Source: Caballeronia fortuita (GTDB taxonomy: Bacteria; Pseudomonadota; Gammaproteobacteria; Burkholderiales; Burkholderiaceae). From it: a stretch of DNA of 64,000 bases. A program made the position numbers and the translations under genes. The DNA is taken from the NCBI RefSeq assembly GCF_001544835.2, contig NZ_FCNX02000006.1, forward strand, positions 186,001 to 250,000, in the 5' to 3' direction. Positions within the stretch are counted from its first letter, which is position 1, and the number at the start of each line of letters is the position of its first letter. Of the stretch, positions 1 through 9,019 are shown in pieces. The notes under the pieces are model-generated. The model saw only the letters and a list, made by a program, of their open reading frames with translations. It ran no database searches and was not told the origin of the DNA.

Positions 1-573
1 CATCTCGCGCAGCAACTGCTCAGCATGGCGCGCGAAGATGCCGCGCGCGAAGCGGCCATCGTGCCAATGAGCTTGCGCACGTTGTGCGAATTGCGCGTCG
101 GCGATTTCTCGTTGCTTGCCGAAACACGATCGATCGACCTCGGCCTCGAACTCGAACACGCGCAGAACGATCACGATGCCTTCACCATCATGGGCGACAC
201 GCACGCGTTCACGGTGCTCGTCAACAATCTGCTCGACAACGCGATTCGCCACACGCCGCATGGCGGCCGCGTCGACGTGATGCTGCGTCGCGAGAAAGAC
301 GGCATCGCGCTGAGTGTGCGCGACTCGGGGCCGGGCATCGCGCAAAGCGAGATCGATCGCGTGTGCGACCGTTTCTATCGCTGCGTCGGCACCACGGGAC
401 ACGGCGGCGGGCTCGGTCTCGCCATCGCGCTGCGTGTCGCGCAACGGCATCATGCGACGTTGGAAGTCGCCAATCGCGACGATGCGAGCGGGCTCGTCGT
501 GACCGTGCGCGGTTTGCGGGCAGTGCCATCGGCGGTGCGCGCGAGCGGTATCGTCAGCGGAATGCATGCGTGA
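1..573 (+). CDS. Sensor histidine kinase, C-terminal part (5' end outside window)
   Basis: The reading frame is open from base 1, so the start lies upstream. What remains is the end of the dimerisation helix (LAQQLLSMARED) and a complete HATPase_c domain. Visible motifs are the N box NNLLDNAIRHTP near base 225, the G1 box DSGPGI and the G2 box GHGGGLGLAIA. The protein is therefore the catalytic end of a membrane two-component kinase of the QseC/TctE style, which autophosphorylates a histidine in the missing part. The partner regulator is probably upstream but cannot be seen. The stop is followed by a small secreted-protein gene with no evident link. Confidence 0.9.
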   Translation, partial: HLAQQLLSMAREDAAREAAIVPMSLRTLCELRVGDFSLLAETRSIDLGLELEHAQNDHDAFTIMGDTHAFTVLVNNLLDNAIRHTPHGGRVDVMLRREKDGIALSVRDSGPGIAQSEIDRVCDRFYRCVGTTGHGGGLGLAIALRVAQRHHATLEVANRDDASGLVVTVRGLRAVPSAVRASGIVSGMHA

Positions 574-652
574 ATGAAAGCGCAAGAAACGGAGCGCTGC
601 GCGGTCGCGGCGCGACGAAGCTTGCAGGTTTCATCCTTTCATACGGCTCATC

Positions 653-886
653 ATGAAGAAGCTCGCTCTGCCAAGCGCGTGCGTCGCGTGTGTGGTGTGT
701 GTCGTGTGCACGAGCGCGGCGCTCGCAACGGATGCGCCCGTCGCGGCATCCGATGCGGCATCGGAACCCAAGACGCTGAAAGAGCGTCTCGGCGACAAAG
801 CCAGCGACGAACAGCGCGTCGACAATTGCCACGTTCCAGCCGCGCAGCGCGGCACGAAAGTTCGTCCCGACACATGCGTGCCCTGA
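653..886 (+). CDS. Small exported hypothetical protein
   Basis: This 77-residue protein begins MKKLALPSACVACVVCVVC and continues to an ALAT-like signal peptidase site, so it is probably exported to the periplasm. The mature part is short, polar and has two cysteines near the C-terminus (NCHVP and DTCVP) that could form a disulfide. I do not recognise a family. It sits between a kinase gene and a Gfo/Idh/MocA oxidoreductase on the same strand. The ribosome binding site is weak, which lowers confidence slightly, but the signal peptide is convincing. Confidence 0.65.
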   Translation: MKKLALPSACVACVVCVVCTSAALATDAPVAASDAASEPKTLKERLGDKASDEQRVDNCHVPAAQRGTKVRPDTCVP

Positions 887-916
887 AACGTGCGCGATTG
901 TGATACCTTCGGTCGG

Positions 917-1996
917 ATGAACCATCCGGTACAAATTCAGGAACCAGCCTTGTCTTCGACTCAAGCATCGTCCGTCCTGCGCCTCGGCATTCTCGGCGGC
1001 GCGAACATCGCCCGGCAATTCACGCGTGACGTGCGGCCGAGCGAGCGCGTGCGCGTCGTCGCGGTCGCGAGCCGCAGCGACGACAACGCCAAGGCGTTCG
1101 CCGAAGCGAACGGCATTGCAACGTGGTTCGGCAGTTACGATGCGCTGCTCGCGAGCCCGGATATCGACGCGGTCTACATTCCGTTGCCTAACAGCCTGCA
1201 TGCCGAATGGGCGATCAAGGCGGCGGACCACGGCAAGCACATCCTGTGCGAGAAACCGCTCGCGCTCGATCGCGACGAAGCCGCGCGCATGTTCGACGCG
1301 GCCGACCGCAACGGTGTGATGCTGCTGGAAGCATTCCCGTACTACTTCCAGCCGCAGACCACGGCGATGATGACGTTGATCGGTGAAGGCGCGATCGGCG
1401 ACGTGCGCGCGATTCAGGCGAGCTTCGGCTTCACGGTCGGCAATCCGGGCGCGAACATCCGCATGAAGCCGGAACTCGGCGGCGGCGCGCTGCTCGATGC
1501 GGGCAGCTATCCGCTGAGCCTCGTGCGTCTCGTGATGGGCTGCGCGCCGCAACGTGTGGAAGCTATCGCGACATGGGCGGACAGCGCGGTCGACATCAGC
1601 CTCATGACGACGCTCATTTATGCCGATGGCCGCCGCGCGCAAGTCTCGTGTTCGATGGACGCGGCGAATCATCGGTACGCGACGATCATCGGCACGCAGG
1701 GCACCATCGACACCGAGTATCTCAATCACACGAGCGCGCAGCACGCGGGCGATGAATACGGCTATCTGCCGAGCCAGTTGCGCGTGCGTCGCGGCATTCC
1801 CAACTCGGTGCCGTTCGAGTTGATCGAGTCCGATACGGGCAGCGGCTTTCTGTTCGCGGCGGAGCGCTTCGCGCACATGGTCGCCACGCGCGATGCCGCC
1901 GCGATCGAGTACTACGCGCAAGTCAGTCTCGACAACGCCGCGACGCTCGCGGCGGTCATCGAAAGCGCGCGCAGCGAACGTCCCGTTACGCTCTGA
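917..1996 (+). CDS. Gfo/Idh/MocA family NAD(P)-dependent oxidoreductase
   Basis: A 359-residue protein with an N-terminal Rossmann fold (LGILGGANIA, about residues 23-32) and the family signature CEKPLALD that carries the catalytic-region lysine. The C-terminal half matches the beta-sheet substrate domain (GGGALLDAGSYPLSLVR). Members oxidise or reduce sugars, inositols or dihydrodiols with a tightly used dinucleotide; the substrate here cannot be told. I chose ATG 917 because the frame upstream only offers a GTG at 890 inside a region without a good ribosome binding site. It stands alone, converging on the methyltransferase gene. Confidence 0.9.
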   Translation: MNHPVQIQEPALSSTQASSVLRLGILGGANIARQFTRDVRPSERVRVVAVASRSDDNAKAFAEANGIATWFGSYDALLASPDIDAVYIPLPNSLHAEWAIKAADHGKHILCEKPLALDRDEAARMFDAADRNGVMLLEAFPYYFQPQTTAMMTLIGEGAIGDVRAIQASFGFTVGNPGANIRMKPELGGGALLDAGSYPLSLVRLVMGCAPQRVEAIATWADSAVDISLMTTLIYADGRRAQVSCSMDAANHRYATIIGTQGTIDTEYLNHTSAQHAGDEYGYLPSQLRVRRGIPNSVPFELIESDTGSGFLFAAERFAHMVATRDAAAIEYYAQVSLDNAATLAAVIESARSERPVTL

Positions 1997-2012
1997 CGCG
2001 CGCGCGTGCGAC

Positions 2013-2870
2013 TCAAGCGCGCTTGACGATCACGACTTCCATATACTCGCTCGGCACGACGAGCGACGACGGTCCCGCCACGTTGCATCGTTCGAGCAGG
2101 CCGATGATCTCGCGTTCGAGTTCGGCCGCTTTCATGGTATCGAGCGCCGCGAACGCGCGATGCACCGGCCCGTAGAAGTCGCGGAACACTTGCAGCCAGT
2201 GCGCGCTCGATTCGTAGCGCATGTTGAAGTGCCTGCGCACGCAACGGATATCGGCCGCCTCGGCGCCGAAAAGCGCGACGAGATGCGGCTCGGTGCCCCA
2301 TAAGGCGGGCGATTGCAGTCCCGCGGGCGGCGGCACGTAACCACCGATGATCTTGAACAACTGGCCGATGAAACCCTCGGGCGTCCAGTTCGCCATGCCG
2401 ATGCGGCCGCCGCGCTTCGCTACGCGCATCATCTCGCTTGCGGGACGCGTGTGATCGGGCGTGAACATCGCGCCGAACGTGGAGAGCACGACATCGAAGC
2501 TGTTGTCGTCGAAGGGCAGTGCTTCCGCATCGGCGACTTCGAAGGCGACTGAAAGCCCTTCGGCCTGTGCGCGCATGCGGCCTTTATCGAGCAGCGTGGG
2601 AACATAATCCGTCGATGTCACGTGCGCGAAGCGGCGCGCTGCGGCGAGCGTCGCGTTGCCGTTGCCGGCGGCGATGTCGAGCACGCGCTCGCCGGCGCGC
2701 AGGTCGATCGCTTCGGCCAGCATTTCGCCGACGATCTGCAACGTCGTGCCGATCACCGCGAAGTCGCCGCTGGCCCACGTGGCCTGCTGGCGTGCCTTGA
2801 TCGCGGCGAAATCGGGTTGCGCGGAGGTCGTGGCTTCGTCGCAGACTGCGGATGTATTCAACGCATGCAT
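2013..2870 (-). CDS. Class I SAM-dependent methyltransferase
   Basis: A 285-residue methyltransferase of the Methyltransf_11/UbiE-like type. Motif I is VLDIAAGNGNATL, followed by DAEALPFDDNSFDVVLSTFG, which covers the post-motif I acidic residue and motif IV. The opening DFAAIKARQQATWASGDF is typical of a bacterial group with unknown small-molecule substrates. The start at 2870 has a good GAAGGA site just upstream; the open frame continues further but without family similarity. It is divergent from an AraC-family gene at 3044, which is the obvious candidate regulator. Substrate is unknown. Confidence 0.9.
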   Translation of the reverse strand: MHALNTSAVCDEATTSAQPDFAAIKARQQATWASGDFAVIGTTLQIVGEMLAEAIDLRAGERVLDIAAGNGNATLAAARRFAHVTSTDYVPTLLDKGRMRAQAEGLSVAFEVADAEALPFDDNSFDVVLSTFGAMFTPDHTRPASEMMRVAKRGGRIGMANWTPEGFIGQLFKIIGGYVPPPAGLQSPALWGTEPHLVALFGAEAADIRCVRRHFNMRYESSAHWLQVFRDFYGPVHRAFAALDTMKAAELEREIIGLLERCNVAGPSSLVVPSEYMEVVIVKRA

Positions 2871-3043
2871 GGTTCCTTCTCCAGATCGAAGATGAGAGGT
2901 CGAGCATCGCCCTGATGGCGGGCACGTGCAGTATCCCGTTACCATCGCATCGACGCCTGTCCGCGAGTCGCCGCGAATTGACCGTTCGTCCGCTTCGTCT
3001 TCGCGCCGCGTCCTGTCGATGCATGCGTTTCGCGGGAGCCGAC

Positions 3044-4057
3044 ATGAGCCACGACATCCTCTCCGATGTACTGCGCACGGTGCGCCTGCGCGGCGCGCTG
3101 TTCTTTCACGTGAGCGGCAATCGAAGCTGGGCGGCGGCCGCACCGCCCGCGCGCGATATCGCGAGCATCGTCATGCCGGAGTGCGAGCACGTGATGGAGT
3201 ATCACGTCGTCACGCATGGAAGCTGCTGGGGCGCGATCGACGGCGAGGCGCCGGTCAGGCTCGCGAGCGGCGACATCATCGTATTTCCGCACGGCGACGC
3301 GCACGTGATCTCGAGTGCGCCGGGCGTTCGCGCCGAGATCGACGTTGCGGCGCTGTCGGCGAAGATCGATCAGTTGCCCTTCACGCTGACCTACGACGCG
3401 GTCGAAGCGCGCAACAATCCCTCTCCCGACGATCCCTATGAAACGATGCTGGTATGCGGCTTTCTCGGCTGCGATCTGCGTCCGTTCAATCCGCTGATCG
3501 CGACATTGCCGCGCCTTTTGCACCTGAAGGAGAGCGGCGGTCAGGGCTGGATCAGTCACTTCATGCAGCAGGCCGTCGCCGAATCGCGCTACAAGCGGCC
3601 GGGCGGCGAAGCGATGCTCGAACGCATGAGCGAAATGATGTTCGTCGATGCCGTGCGCCGTTACGTCGACGTGCTGCCCGATGAAAGCCGCGGCTGGCTC
3701 GCGGGCCTGCGCGACCGTTTCGTCGGACGCGCGCTCGCGGTCATGCACGATGCGCCCGCGCACGAGTGGACCGTCGAGGAACTGGGCGAGCGCGTCGGTC
3801 TGTCGAGATCGGCGCTGCACGAACGCTTCGTCGACATGATCGGCTTGCCGCCGATGCAATATCTCGTCAACTGGCGCATGCAGGTCGCGGCCGGCTTGCT
3901 GCGCAATACGAACTCGACGATCGCGGTCGTCGCGCAGGATGTCGGTTATGCATCGGAGGCCGCATTCATTCGCGCGTTCAAGCGTCTGGTCGGCAAGCCG
4001 CCCGCAACCTGGCGGCGCGAAAAGAAGCGCGTGGAAGGTGCGACGCAGGAACATTGA
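3044..4057 (+). CDS. AraC family transcriptional regulator with cupin sensor domain
   Basis: A 337-residue protein. The first ~190 residues form a cupin_6-type sensor domain (YHVVTHGSCWGAI, DIIVFPHGDAHVI), and the last ~100 residues carry the two AraC helix-turn-helix motifs (WTVEELGERVGLSRSALHERF and IAVVAQDVGYASEAAFIRAFKR). It probably binds a small molecule and controls the divergent methyltransferase gene, with which it shares the region 2871-3043. ATG 3044 follows a GGGAG site and matches where the family similarity begins; a longer frame reaches back to 2852 inside the shared control region. Confidence 0.92.
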   Translation: MSHDILSDVLRTVRLRGALFFHVSGNRSWAAAAPPARDIASIVMPECEHVMEYHVVTHGSCWGAIDGEAPVRLASGDIIVFPHGDAHVISSAPGVRAEIDVAALSAKIDQLPFTLTYDAVEARNNPSPDDPYETMLVCGFLGCDLRPFNPLIATLPRLLHLKESGGQGWISHFMQQAVAESRYKRPGGEAMLERMSEMMFVDAVRRYVDVLPDESRGWLAGLRDRFVGRALAVMHDAPAHEWTVEELGERVGLSRSALHERFVDMIGLPPMQYLVNWRMQVAAGLLRNTNSTIAVVAQDVGYASEAAFIRAFKRLVGKPPATWRREKKRVEGATQEH

Positions 4058-4117
4058 GCCGGATTTCGATTCGGGCTAACCGGTGCCGGGCGATCACGGG
4101 TTCGAGAAAGCGTTGCG

Positions 4118-5032
4118 CTAGTGCGCTCCCGTCAACGCGATGACGAGATCGAGAAACGCGCGCGTCTTCGCCGGCGGATGATGCCGCGACGGATAGAACG
4201 CATACAGCGGAAAGCGCTCATCGGGCCAGTCGGGAAAGAGATCGACGAGCTTGCCGTCGGCCAGCAGATGTTCGTGACCGAGCAGCAGAATCTGCGCGAT
4301 GCCGTAGCCCGACAGCAGCGTGCTCAGCATCGTGCCGGGATCGTTGAGCGTGAGACGTCCGCGCGTATCCACGTCGATACGCTTCTTCCTCCGGTGAAAC
4401 TCCCACACGAACGGCCGCCCCGTTTCGGGATCGCGAAACTCGATGCACGTGTGCTTGTCTTCGACGAGCGCCTGCGGTGTTGCGGGCTTGCCGCGCCGCC
4501 TGATGTACGACGGCGCGGCGACCGTACGCACGGGCGTATCGAGCAGCTTGCGCGCGATGAGGCTCGAATCGCGCGGTTCGCCGAAACGCACGGCGAGATC
4601 GAAGCCGTCGGCGATCATGTCGCCGAGACGATCGCTCGTGATGAGGTCGAGTTGCAGATCGGGATGCGCCTTCAGGAACGCATCGAGCTTCGGGCCGAGC
4701 AATAGCCGCGAGAAGATCGGATCGACGTTCACGCGCAGTCGTCCGCGCACCGCCGTTGCGCCTTCCGATGCCGTGGCCGCCGCTTCCGCGAGACCTGCGA
4801 GATGCGGCATCACGTTCTCGAAGAAACGGCGGCCATCGTCGGTGAGCGCGACGCTGCGTGTCGTGCGCTCGAAGAGCCGGATGTGCAGACGCGCTTCGAG
4901 GCGCGCGATCGCACGGCTCACGCCCGGTTGCGACATGCCGAGGCGATCACCCGCTGCGGCAAACGTGCCCGCATCGACGATGGCCGCGAATACGCTGATG
5001 CCGTTGAGGGTGCGCTCGTTGAAGCCGGACAT
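4118..5032 (-). CDS. LysR family transcriptional regulator
   Basis: A 304-residue LysR protein. The winged helix-turn-helix occupies the first ~60 residues (FAAAGDRLGMSQPGVSRAIARLEARL), followed by a type 2 periplasmic-binding effector domain. It converges with the AraC gene and lies downstream of the MHS transporter gene on the same strand, with a terminator between them, so it is probably transcribed separately. Its target is not evident, because no divergent partner is present: the neighbour upstream of its start is the 3' end of the transporter. Confidence 0.93.
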   Translation of the reverse strand: MSGFNERTLNGISVFAAIVDAGTFAAAGDRLGMSQPGVSRAIARLEARLHIRLFERTTRSVALTDDGRRFFENVMPHLAGLAEAAATASEGATAVRGRLRVNVDPIFSRLLLGPKLDAFLKAHPDLQLDLITSDRLGDMIADGFDLAVRFGEPRDSSLIARKLLDTPVRTVAAPSYIRRRGKPATPQALVEDKHTCIEFRDPETGRPFVWEFHRRKKRIDVDTRGRLTLNDPGTMLSTLLSGYGIAQILLLGHEHLLADGKLVDLFPDWPDERFPLYAFYPSRHHPPAKTRAFLDLVIALTGAH

Positions 5033-5082
5033 TCATGCCTCCGTGTCATGGATGGACCGGCATTCATGATATCGCGGCTCGC

Positions 5083-5108
5083 AAAAAAAACGGGCCCCGA
5101 AGGGCCCG
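5083..5108 (-). terminator. Rho-independent terminator of the MHS transporter gene
   Basis: On the minus strand a 7-bp perfect GC stem (CGGGCCC/GGGCCCG, 5091-5097 with 5102-5108) with a four-base loop is followed directly by eight T residues (5090-5083). It lies 25 bases past the stop of the transporter gene. Confidence 0.9.
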
Positions 5109-5132
5109 GCAAATCACTCCAACACGGTCGAA

Positions 5133-6542
5133 TCATGCGTGATGCGCTTTGGCCACTTTTTCGACGGACATCGAATCGGCGCGCAGGCGATCGTACTCTT
5201 GCTGGCTCATCGGCACGGCGTCCTTCTTGCCGAGATCGTTCAGGCGGACGCGATACGTTTCACGCGCAGAGTACGCCGCGATTGCCGCGATGACCGTCAC
5301 GCCGAACGCAATCGCGCCGACTGTCAGCGGGATGTTGTTCGATCCCGGCGGCGCGACCGCTGCGAAGAGCGCGGGCAAGAGTGCGGTGATCGTCGTGCCG
5401 ATGTTCTGCGCGATCGCCATCGCCGAAACACGTGAGCGCGTCGGGAAGAGTTCCGGATAGAAGCTCGGGAAGATCGCGTTATAGCCTTGATACACGACGC
5501 CCCACATCAACAGCGACATCAGGAACGCGAGCGGTACGCTGTGAATGCTGATCGCGTAGAGATAGGCGAATGCGAGCACACCCGAGATCAGCGATCCGCC
5601 GATCATCATCGGACGGCGGCCGATCTTGTCCGACAGATTGCCGACGAACGGAATCACCAGCACCGCGACGATATTGCCGACCACCGGAATCCACAGATAC
5701 ACGCTCTTGTGAAAGCCGATGCCATACGACGACTGCACCGCGTAGGCCGCGCCGAAGATCGTCGCGACGACGGGAATCACGTTCATCAGCGCCATGCAGA
5801 CGACGCGGATCATGTCGGGCGTGCTGTTGGCGAACGCGTCCTTGATCGGCGACTTCGGCACGCCGCCATGCGATTCCTCGGACGTGAACGCCGGCGTTTC
5901 ATGCACTTCCTTACGGATGATGTAGCCCGCGACAAGTACGAAGGCCGACAGCAGGAACGGCACACGCCAGCCCCACGAGTTGAACATGTCTTCCGGCATG
6001 AACGTCGCGAGTGGCAGGAACACGGCGGCGGCGAGAATCTGGCCGGCCTGCACGCCTTGCAGCGTGAAGCTCGCGTAGTAGCCGCGACGTCCGAAGGGCG
6101 CGTGCTCCAGAATCATCGAGCTCGCGCCGGAGATTTCACCGGCAACCGCGAAGCCCTGCACGAGTCGCAACACGACGAGCAGCGCGGGCGCCGCCATGCC
6201 GATCTGGTGATACGTCGGCAGAAGACCGACGGCCATCGTCGAGAAACCCATCAGGAACATGCAGACGAGCAGCACGTTCTTGCGGCCGTGCGTGTCGCCC
6301 AGATGGCCGAGCACGAATGCGCCGATCGGACGTGCCACGTAACCTACGCCATACGTCGCGAGCGACGCGATGATCGCCACCTTCGGATTGCCCGACGGGA
6401 AGAACAACTGCGGGAAAATGAGTGCGGCGGCCTGGGCGTAAATGAAGAAGTCGTAATACTCCAGCGCCGAGCCGATCCAGCCGCTCGCGGTCGCTTTTTT
6501 CGCCTGGCGGCCGCCGTGCGCGTCTTCCTTAGGGCTAGCCAT
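5133..6542 (-). CDS. MHS family MFS transporter
   Basis: A 469-residue major facilitator of the metabolite:H+ symporter type, with twelve predicted membrane segments. Signatures are ASGWIGSALEYYDFFIYAQAAAL at the first helix, GHLGDTHGRK in the loop between helices 2 and 3, and FLMGFSTMAVGLLPTY. The family imports organic acids such as shikimate, ketoglutarate, citrate, proline or aromatic acids by proton symport. The divergent IclR-type regulator at 6809 suggests control by its substrate or a product, perhaps an aromatic acid intermediate, but the substrate cannot be read from sequence. Confidence 0.92.
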   Translation of the reverse strand: MASPKEDAHGGRQAKKATASGWIGSALEYYDFFIYAQAAALIFPQLFFPSGNPKVAIIASLATYGVGYVARPIGAFVLGHLGDTHGRKNVLLVCMFLMGFSTMAVGLLPTYHQIGMAAPALLVVLRLVQGFAVAGEISGASSMILEHAPFGRRGYYASFTLQGVQAGQILAAAVFLPLATFMPEDMFNSWGWRVPFLLSAFVLVAGYIIRKEVHETPAFTSEESHGGVPKSPIKDAFANSTPDMIRVVCMALMNVIPVVATIFGAAYAVQSSYGIGFHKSVYLWIPVVGNIVAVLVIPFVGNLSDKIGRRPMMIGGSLISGVLAFAYLYAISIHSVPLAFLMSLLMWGVVYQGYNAIFPSFYPELFPTRSRVSAMAIAQNIGTTITALLPALFAAVAPPGSNNIPLTVGAIAFGVTVIAAIAAYSARETYRVRLNDLGKKDAVPMSQQEYDRLRADSMSVEKVAKAHHA

Positions 6543-6694
6543 AGAGATGTCTCCGAAATGGGTTTATCGAATTGAGCCTGGAAACTGGCCGAGCGGCGGA
6601 GCGTTTTTTGGTTGCCGCCAAACGCGCGCTCTGAAAGTGATTGGAGAATAAGAGCGCAACCCTTTTCGATCAACGTTTTATGATAAATTTTGCG

Positions 6695-6724
6695 CGATTA
6701 TCGCACGCAGATGTCCGATAATCG
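6695..6724. promoter_or_regulatory. Candidate IclR operator, perfect inverted repeat
   Basis: CGATTATCG at 6695-6703 and its exact reverse complement CGATAATCG at 6716-6724 are separated by 12 bases, in the middle of the 266-bp divergent region between the transporter and the IclR gene. Repeats of this size and position are typical for IclR-family binding sites. That the IclR protein binds here is inferred from position alone. Confidence 0.6.
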
Positions 6725-6808
6725 ATCGCTTTTGGGGTTAGCACTAGCCATTGGCTTTGATGGATCGCCGAAACACCGGCTGATCCATAACTAAACAAGA
6801 ATGTCAGC

Positions 6809-7576
6809 ATGACTAAACCGGAACTCGACAAGCGCGACTGGATCGCCGGTCTCGAAAAGGGTCTTGCGATTCTCGAAGCCTTCGACGATCAGCACGCGCG
6901 CATGACACCGACGCAGGCCGCCGCGCGCACGGGGCTGACCCGAACGGCCGCGCGGCGTTATCTGCTGACGCTCGCGCATCTCGGCTACGTGCAGACCGAC
7001 GGCAAGCTCTTCAACCTCACGCCGCGCGTGCTGCGCATGGGCTGGTCGTATTTCGAGTCGGCGCGGCTGCCGCGCATCGTGCAGCCCTATCTGCAGCAGT
7101 TGAGCGCGGTGATTCACGAATCGGTGTATGTGAGCGTGATGGATGACTGGGACCTCGTCATCATCGCGCGCAACGGCTCGACGCGCGTGATGACGACGGG
7201 CTTCGTGCTCGGCGCGCGCGTGCCCGCCGCGCTGATGTCGGGCGGCATCGCGATGCTTGCGTATATGGACGAGGCATCGGTGCGCGGCTGGCTCGACGCG
7301 ACCGAGTTCAAACCCTTCACGCCGCTCACGATCACCAACAAGGAAAAGCTCTACGAGAAGATCCGGCAGGCACGCGTCGATGGCTTCGTGGCGATCGAAC
7401 AGCAGTTGCAGATGGGCGTGCGCGGCGTCGCGGTGCCTATCAAGAATCGTCATGGCGAAGTGGTGGCGGCGTTGTCGGCGAACATGCCGATCGGGAAAGA
7501 ATCGCCCGAAGCCGCGCTTGTCCGCGTGTTGCAGCCGTTGCAGGAGACGGCCTTGTCGATGCTGAATGTGATCTGA
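6809..7576 (+). CDS. IclR family transcriptional regulator (PcaR/PobR-like)
   Basis: A 255-residue IclR protein with an N-terminal winged helix (LEKGLAILEAF, MTPTQAAARTGLTRTAARRYLLTLAHLGYV) and a C-terminal effector domain with a GAF-like fold. The opening and the RTAARRYLLTL helix resemble the Pca/Pob group that controls protocatechuate and hydroxybenzoate catabolism in proteobacteria. It is divergent from an MHS-type transporter, an arrangement common for uptake of aromatic or dicarboxylic acids. The regulator class is certain; the ligand and the Pca-like assignment are inference. Confidence 0.92.
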   Translation: MTKPELDKRDWIAGLEKGLAILEAFDDQHARMTPTQAAARTGLTRTAARRYLLTLAHLGYVQTDGKLFNLTPRVLRMGWSYFESARLPRIVQPYLQQLSAVIHESVYVSVMDDWDLVIIARNGSTRVMTTGFVLGARVPAALMSGGIAMLAYMDEASVRGWLDATEFKPFTPLTITNKEKLYEKIRQARVDGFVAIEQQLQMGVRGVAVPIKNRHGEVVAALSANMPIGKESPEAALVRVLQPLQETALSMLNVI

Positions 7577-7583
7577 GCGCGTT

Positions 7584-7686
7584 GAGGTGAGGGTTTTCGG
7601 GAGTGTGAGTCGGAAGGGCGGCGGGAGCCTTTGTTTGCAAGGGTTTTCAGCGTCGCGAATGATGCAAAGGTGAAGGTTTTCGGGAG
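7584..7686 (-). repeat. Two copies of a dispersed ~20-bp repeat
   Basis: GAGGTGAGGGTTTTCGGGAG (7584-7603) and AAGGTGAAGGTTTTCGGGAG (7667-7686) lie 63 bases apart in the gap after the IclR gene. Related copies in the opposite orientation occur at 31387, 31512 and 31747, again in a gap between genes. They do not contain an obvious hairpin. Confidence 0.65.
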
Positions 7687-7802
7687 CGAGCTGAACGGTC
7701 CTCACTTCCACCTAATTGCCCGCCTCTACATTGCTTGTCACGGTTGAAGCGTCAAACGCGCGCGACCGCAGTCACACATCGACGAGGAAAAGGGGAATCG
7801 AC

Positions 7803-8318
7803 ATGACTCAACTCACCGCACAACGCACCGGCTTGCTTCTCAAACTCTCGGCGGCGACCGTCGTCACGGCGCTGTCGCTCGGCGTCGGTTCCGCGCCGGT
7901 CTACGCACAAGCAATGCCAGCGGATAACGATATCGCCGTTCACGTGCAACCGGTCGACATGCGCGCATTGCACGGCCAGTTGAGCCTCACGCCCGATCAG
8001 GAAGTGCAATGGCAAACGGCATTGCAGACGATGCAGCAAAGCCATTCCACCGAGCGCATGAACGCGGATCAGATGCAGGCGCGCATGCAATCGATGTTGC
8101 AGCGGCCGATCCTCGATCTCTCCGCATTGCACGCGCTGCACGCGAGGGCCGAGCAACAGGACGCGCCGCTCGCGGATCAATCGGCGAAAGCATGGCTCGA
8201 GTTCTACAGCGGCCTCACCGATCAGCAGAAGAAGACCTTCAGCGATGCGATGCGGCCGCAGTTCGAGAACATCGCGCATCATCCGGCGCGTCCGTACGAT
8301 CCGCGCACCGGACTCTGA
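7803..8318 (+). CDS. Spy/CpxP-like periplasmic protein with LTxxQ motifs
   Basis: A 171-residue exported protein: hydrophobic leader, then a cleavage site near PVYAQA. The mature part has two LTxxQ-type motifs (SLTPDQEVQW and GLTDQQKKTF), the hallmark of the Spy/CpxP helical fold, which acts as a periplasmic chaperone or stress sensor inhibitor. Start 7803 has a strong GAGGAAAAGGGG site ahead of it; a longer frame from 7716 has none. No Cpx two-component genes are nearby, so a stand-alone chaperone role is more likely than a pathway-specific one. Confidence 0.85.
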   Translation: MTQLTAQRTGLLLKLSAATVVTALSLGVGSAPVYAQAMPADNDIAVHVQPVDMRALHGQLSLTPDQEVQWQTALQTMQQSHSTERMNADQMQARMQSMLQRPILDLSALHALHARAEQQDAPLADQSAKAWLEFYSGLTDQQKKTFSDAMRPQFENIAHHPARPYDPRTGL

Positions 8319-8329
8319 CGCGATGACGC

Positions 8330-9019
8330 TCAGGATGCGCCCGTGAAGATCGGGCCTTGTCCGCCCGGCACGAACGCGGGCGTCGCATGGTCGGCGTGCG
8401 CGCCCGCATCGCGCGCGGCCGACGCCGGCGCCGGATCGCGCAGCGTCACAGCGGTCTCCGGCGTGATCGGCACGCTTGGTTGGGCGAGCAGTTCGGTCTT
8501 GCGCATCGAGCCCGCCGACGTCCCGAAGTAATAGCCGATGATGCTGATCCACGCGGTCCCGAGCGCGCCGACGACGACGTTCACGAGATCGCGATTGGCT
8601 TCGGGCAGCGCGCGCAGCGCCATCAGCAGCAGGATGCCGAAGAAGCCGCCCGTCACCGCCATCGCGAGAAACTTGGGCACCCAGTCCTTGTTCGCGATAC
8701 CCATCGCGCGCGCATCGGCGCGATCGCCCGCCGCGATGCGCGCCATGTCCGCTTCGAACGACAGACGCGCCTGCGCCGCCGCCACCACGAGTTGTTGCAG
8801 CTGCAACGAGTTCGCGCTTTCCGCCTGACTTATCTTGTCGAGTGCCGCGGGATCGTTGAGCGCGGTCTCGACGATATCGGGATCGTTAGGCGTACCAAGC
8901 GCATGCGATATGATCGCCGCCGCCGTGCTCACGCCGAGACCGACCGGCCCACCGATAAGACCCGCCAGAAGAGGCGCCTTCGCGCCGATCGTTGCCGCCA
9001 CTTTTGACCAGTCCATCAT
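8330..9019 (-). CDS. 3TM-type holin family protein
   Basis: A 229-residue membrane protein. A hydrophobic stretch near residues 14-40 (LLAGLIGGPVGLGVSTAAAI) is followed by a helical soluble part (SLQLQQLVVAAAQARLSFEADMARI) and two more membrane segments (FLAMAVTGGFFGILLLMAL and VVVGALGTAWISIIGYYFG). This order matches the GTA_holin_3TM family, known from gene transfer agents and phage lysis modules. Its ATG overlaps the endolysin stop in an ATGA arrangement, so the two are translationally coupled; a second ATG lies directly after the first. The C-terminal ~50 residues are Pro/Ala rich and unlike the usual family end. Confidence 0.8.
   Translation of the reverse strand: MMDWSKVAATIGAKAPLLAGLIGGPVGLGVSTAAAIISHALGTPNDPDIVETALNDPAALDKISQAESANSLQLQQLVVAAAQARLSFEADMARIAAGDRADARAMGIANKDWVPKFLAMAVTGGFFGILLLMALRALPEANRDLVNVVVGALGTAWISIIGYYFGTSAGSMRKTELLAQPSVPITPETAVTLRDPAPASAARDAGAHADHATPAFVPGGQGPIFTGAS

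Noticed and set aside
554..1921. 455-codon open frame on the minus strand
   Set aside because: It is antisense to the Gfo/Idh/MocA gene, rich in Arg/His/Ala as expected for a GC-rich shadow, and has no family similarity.
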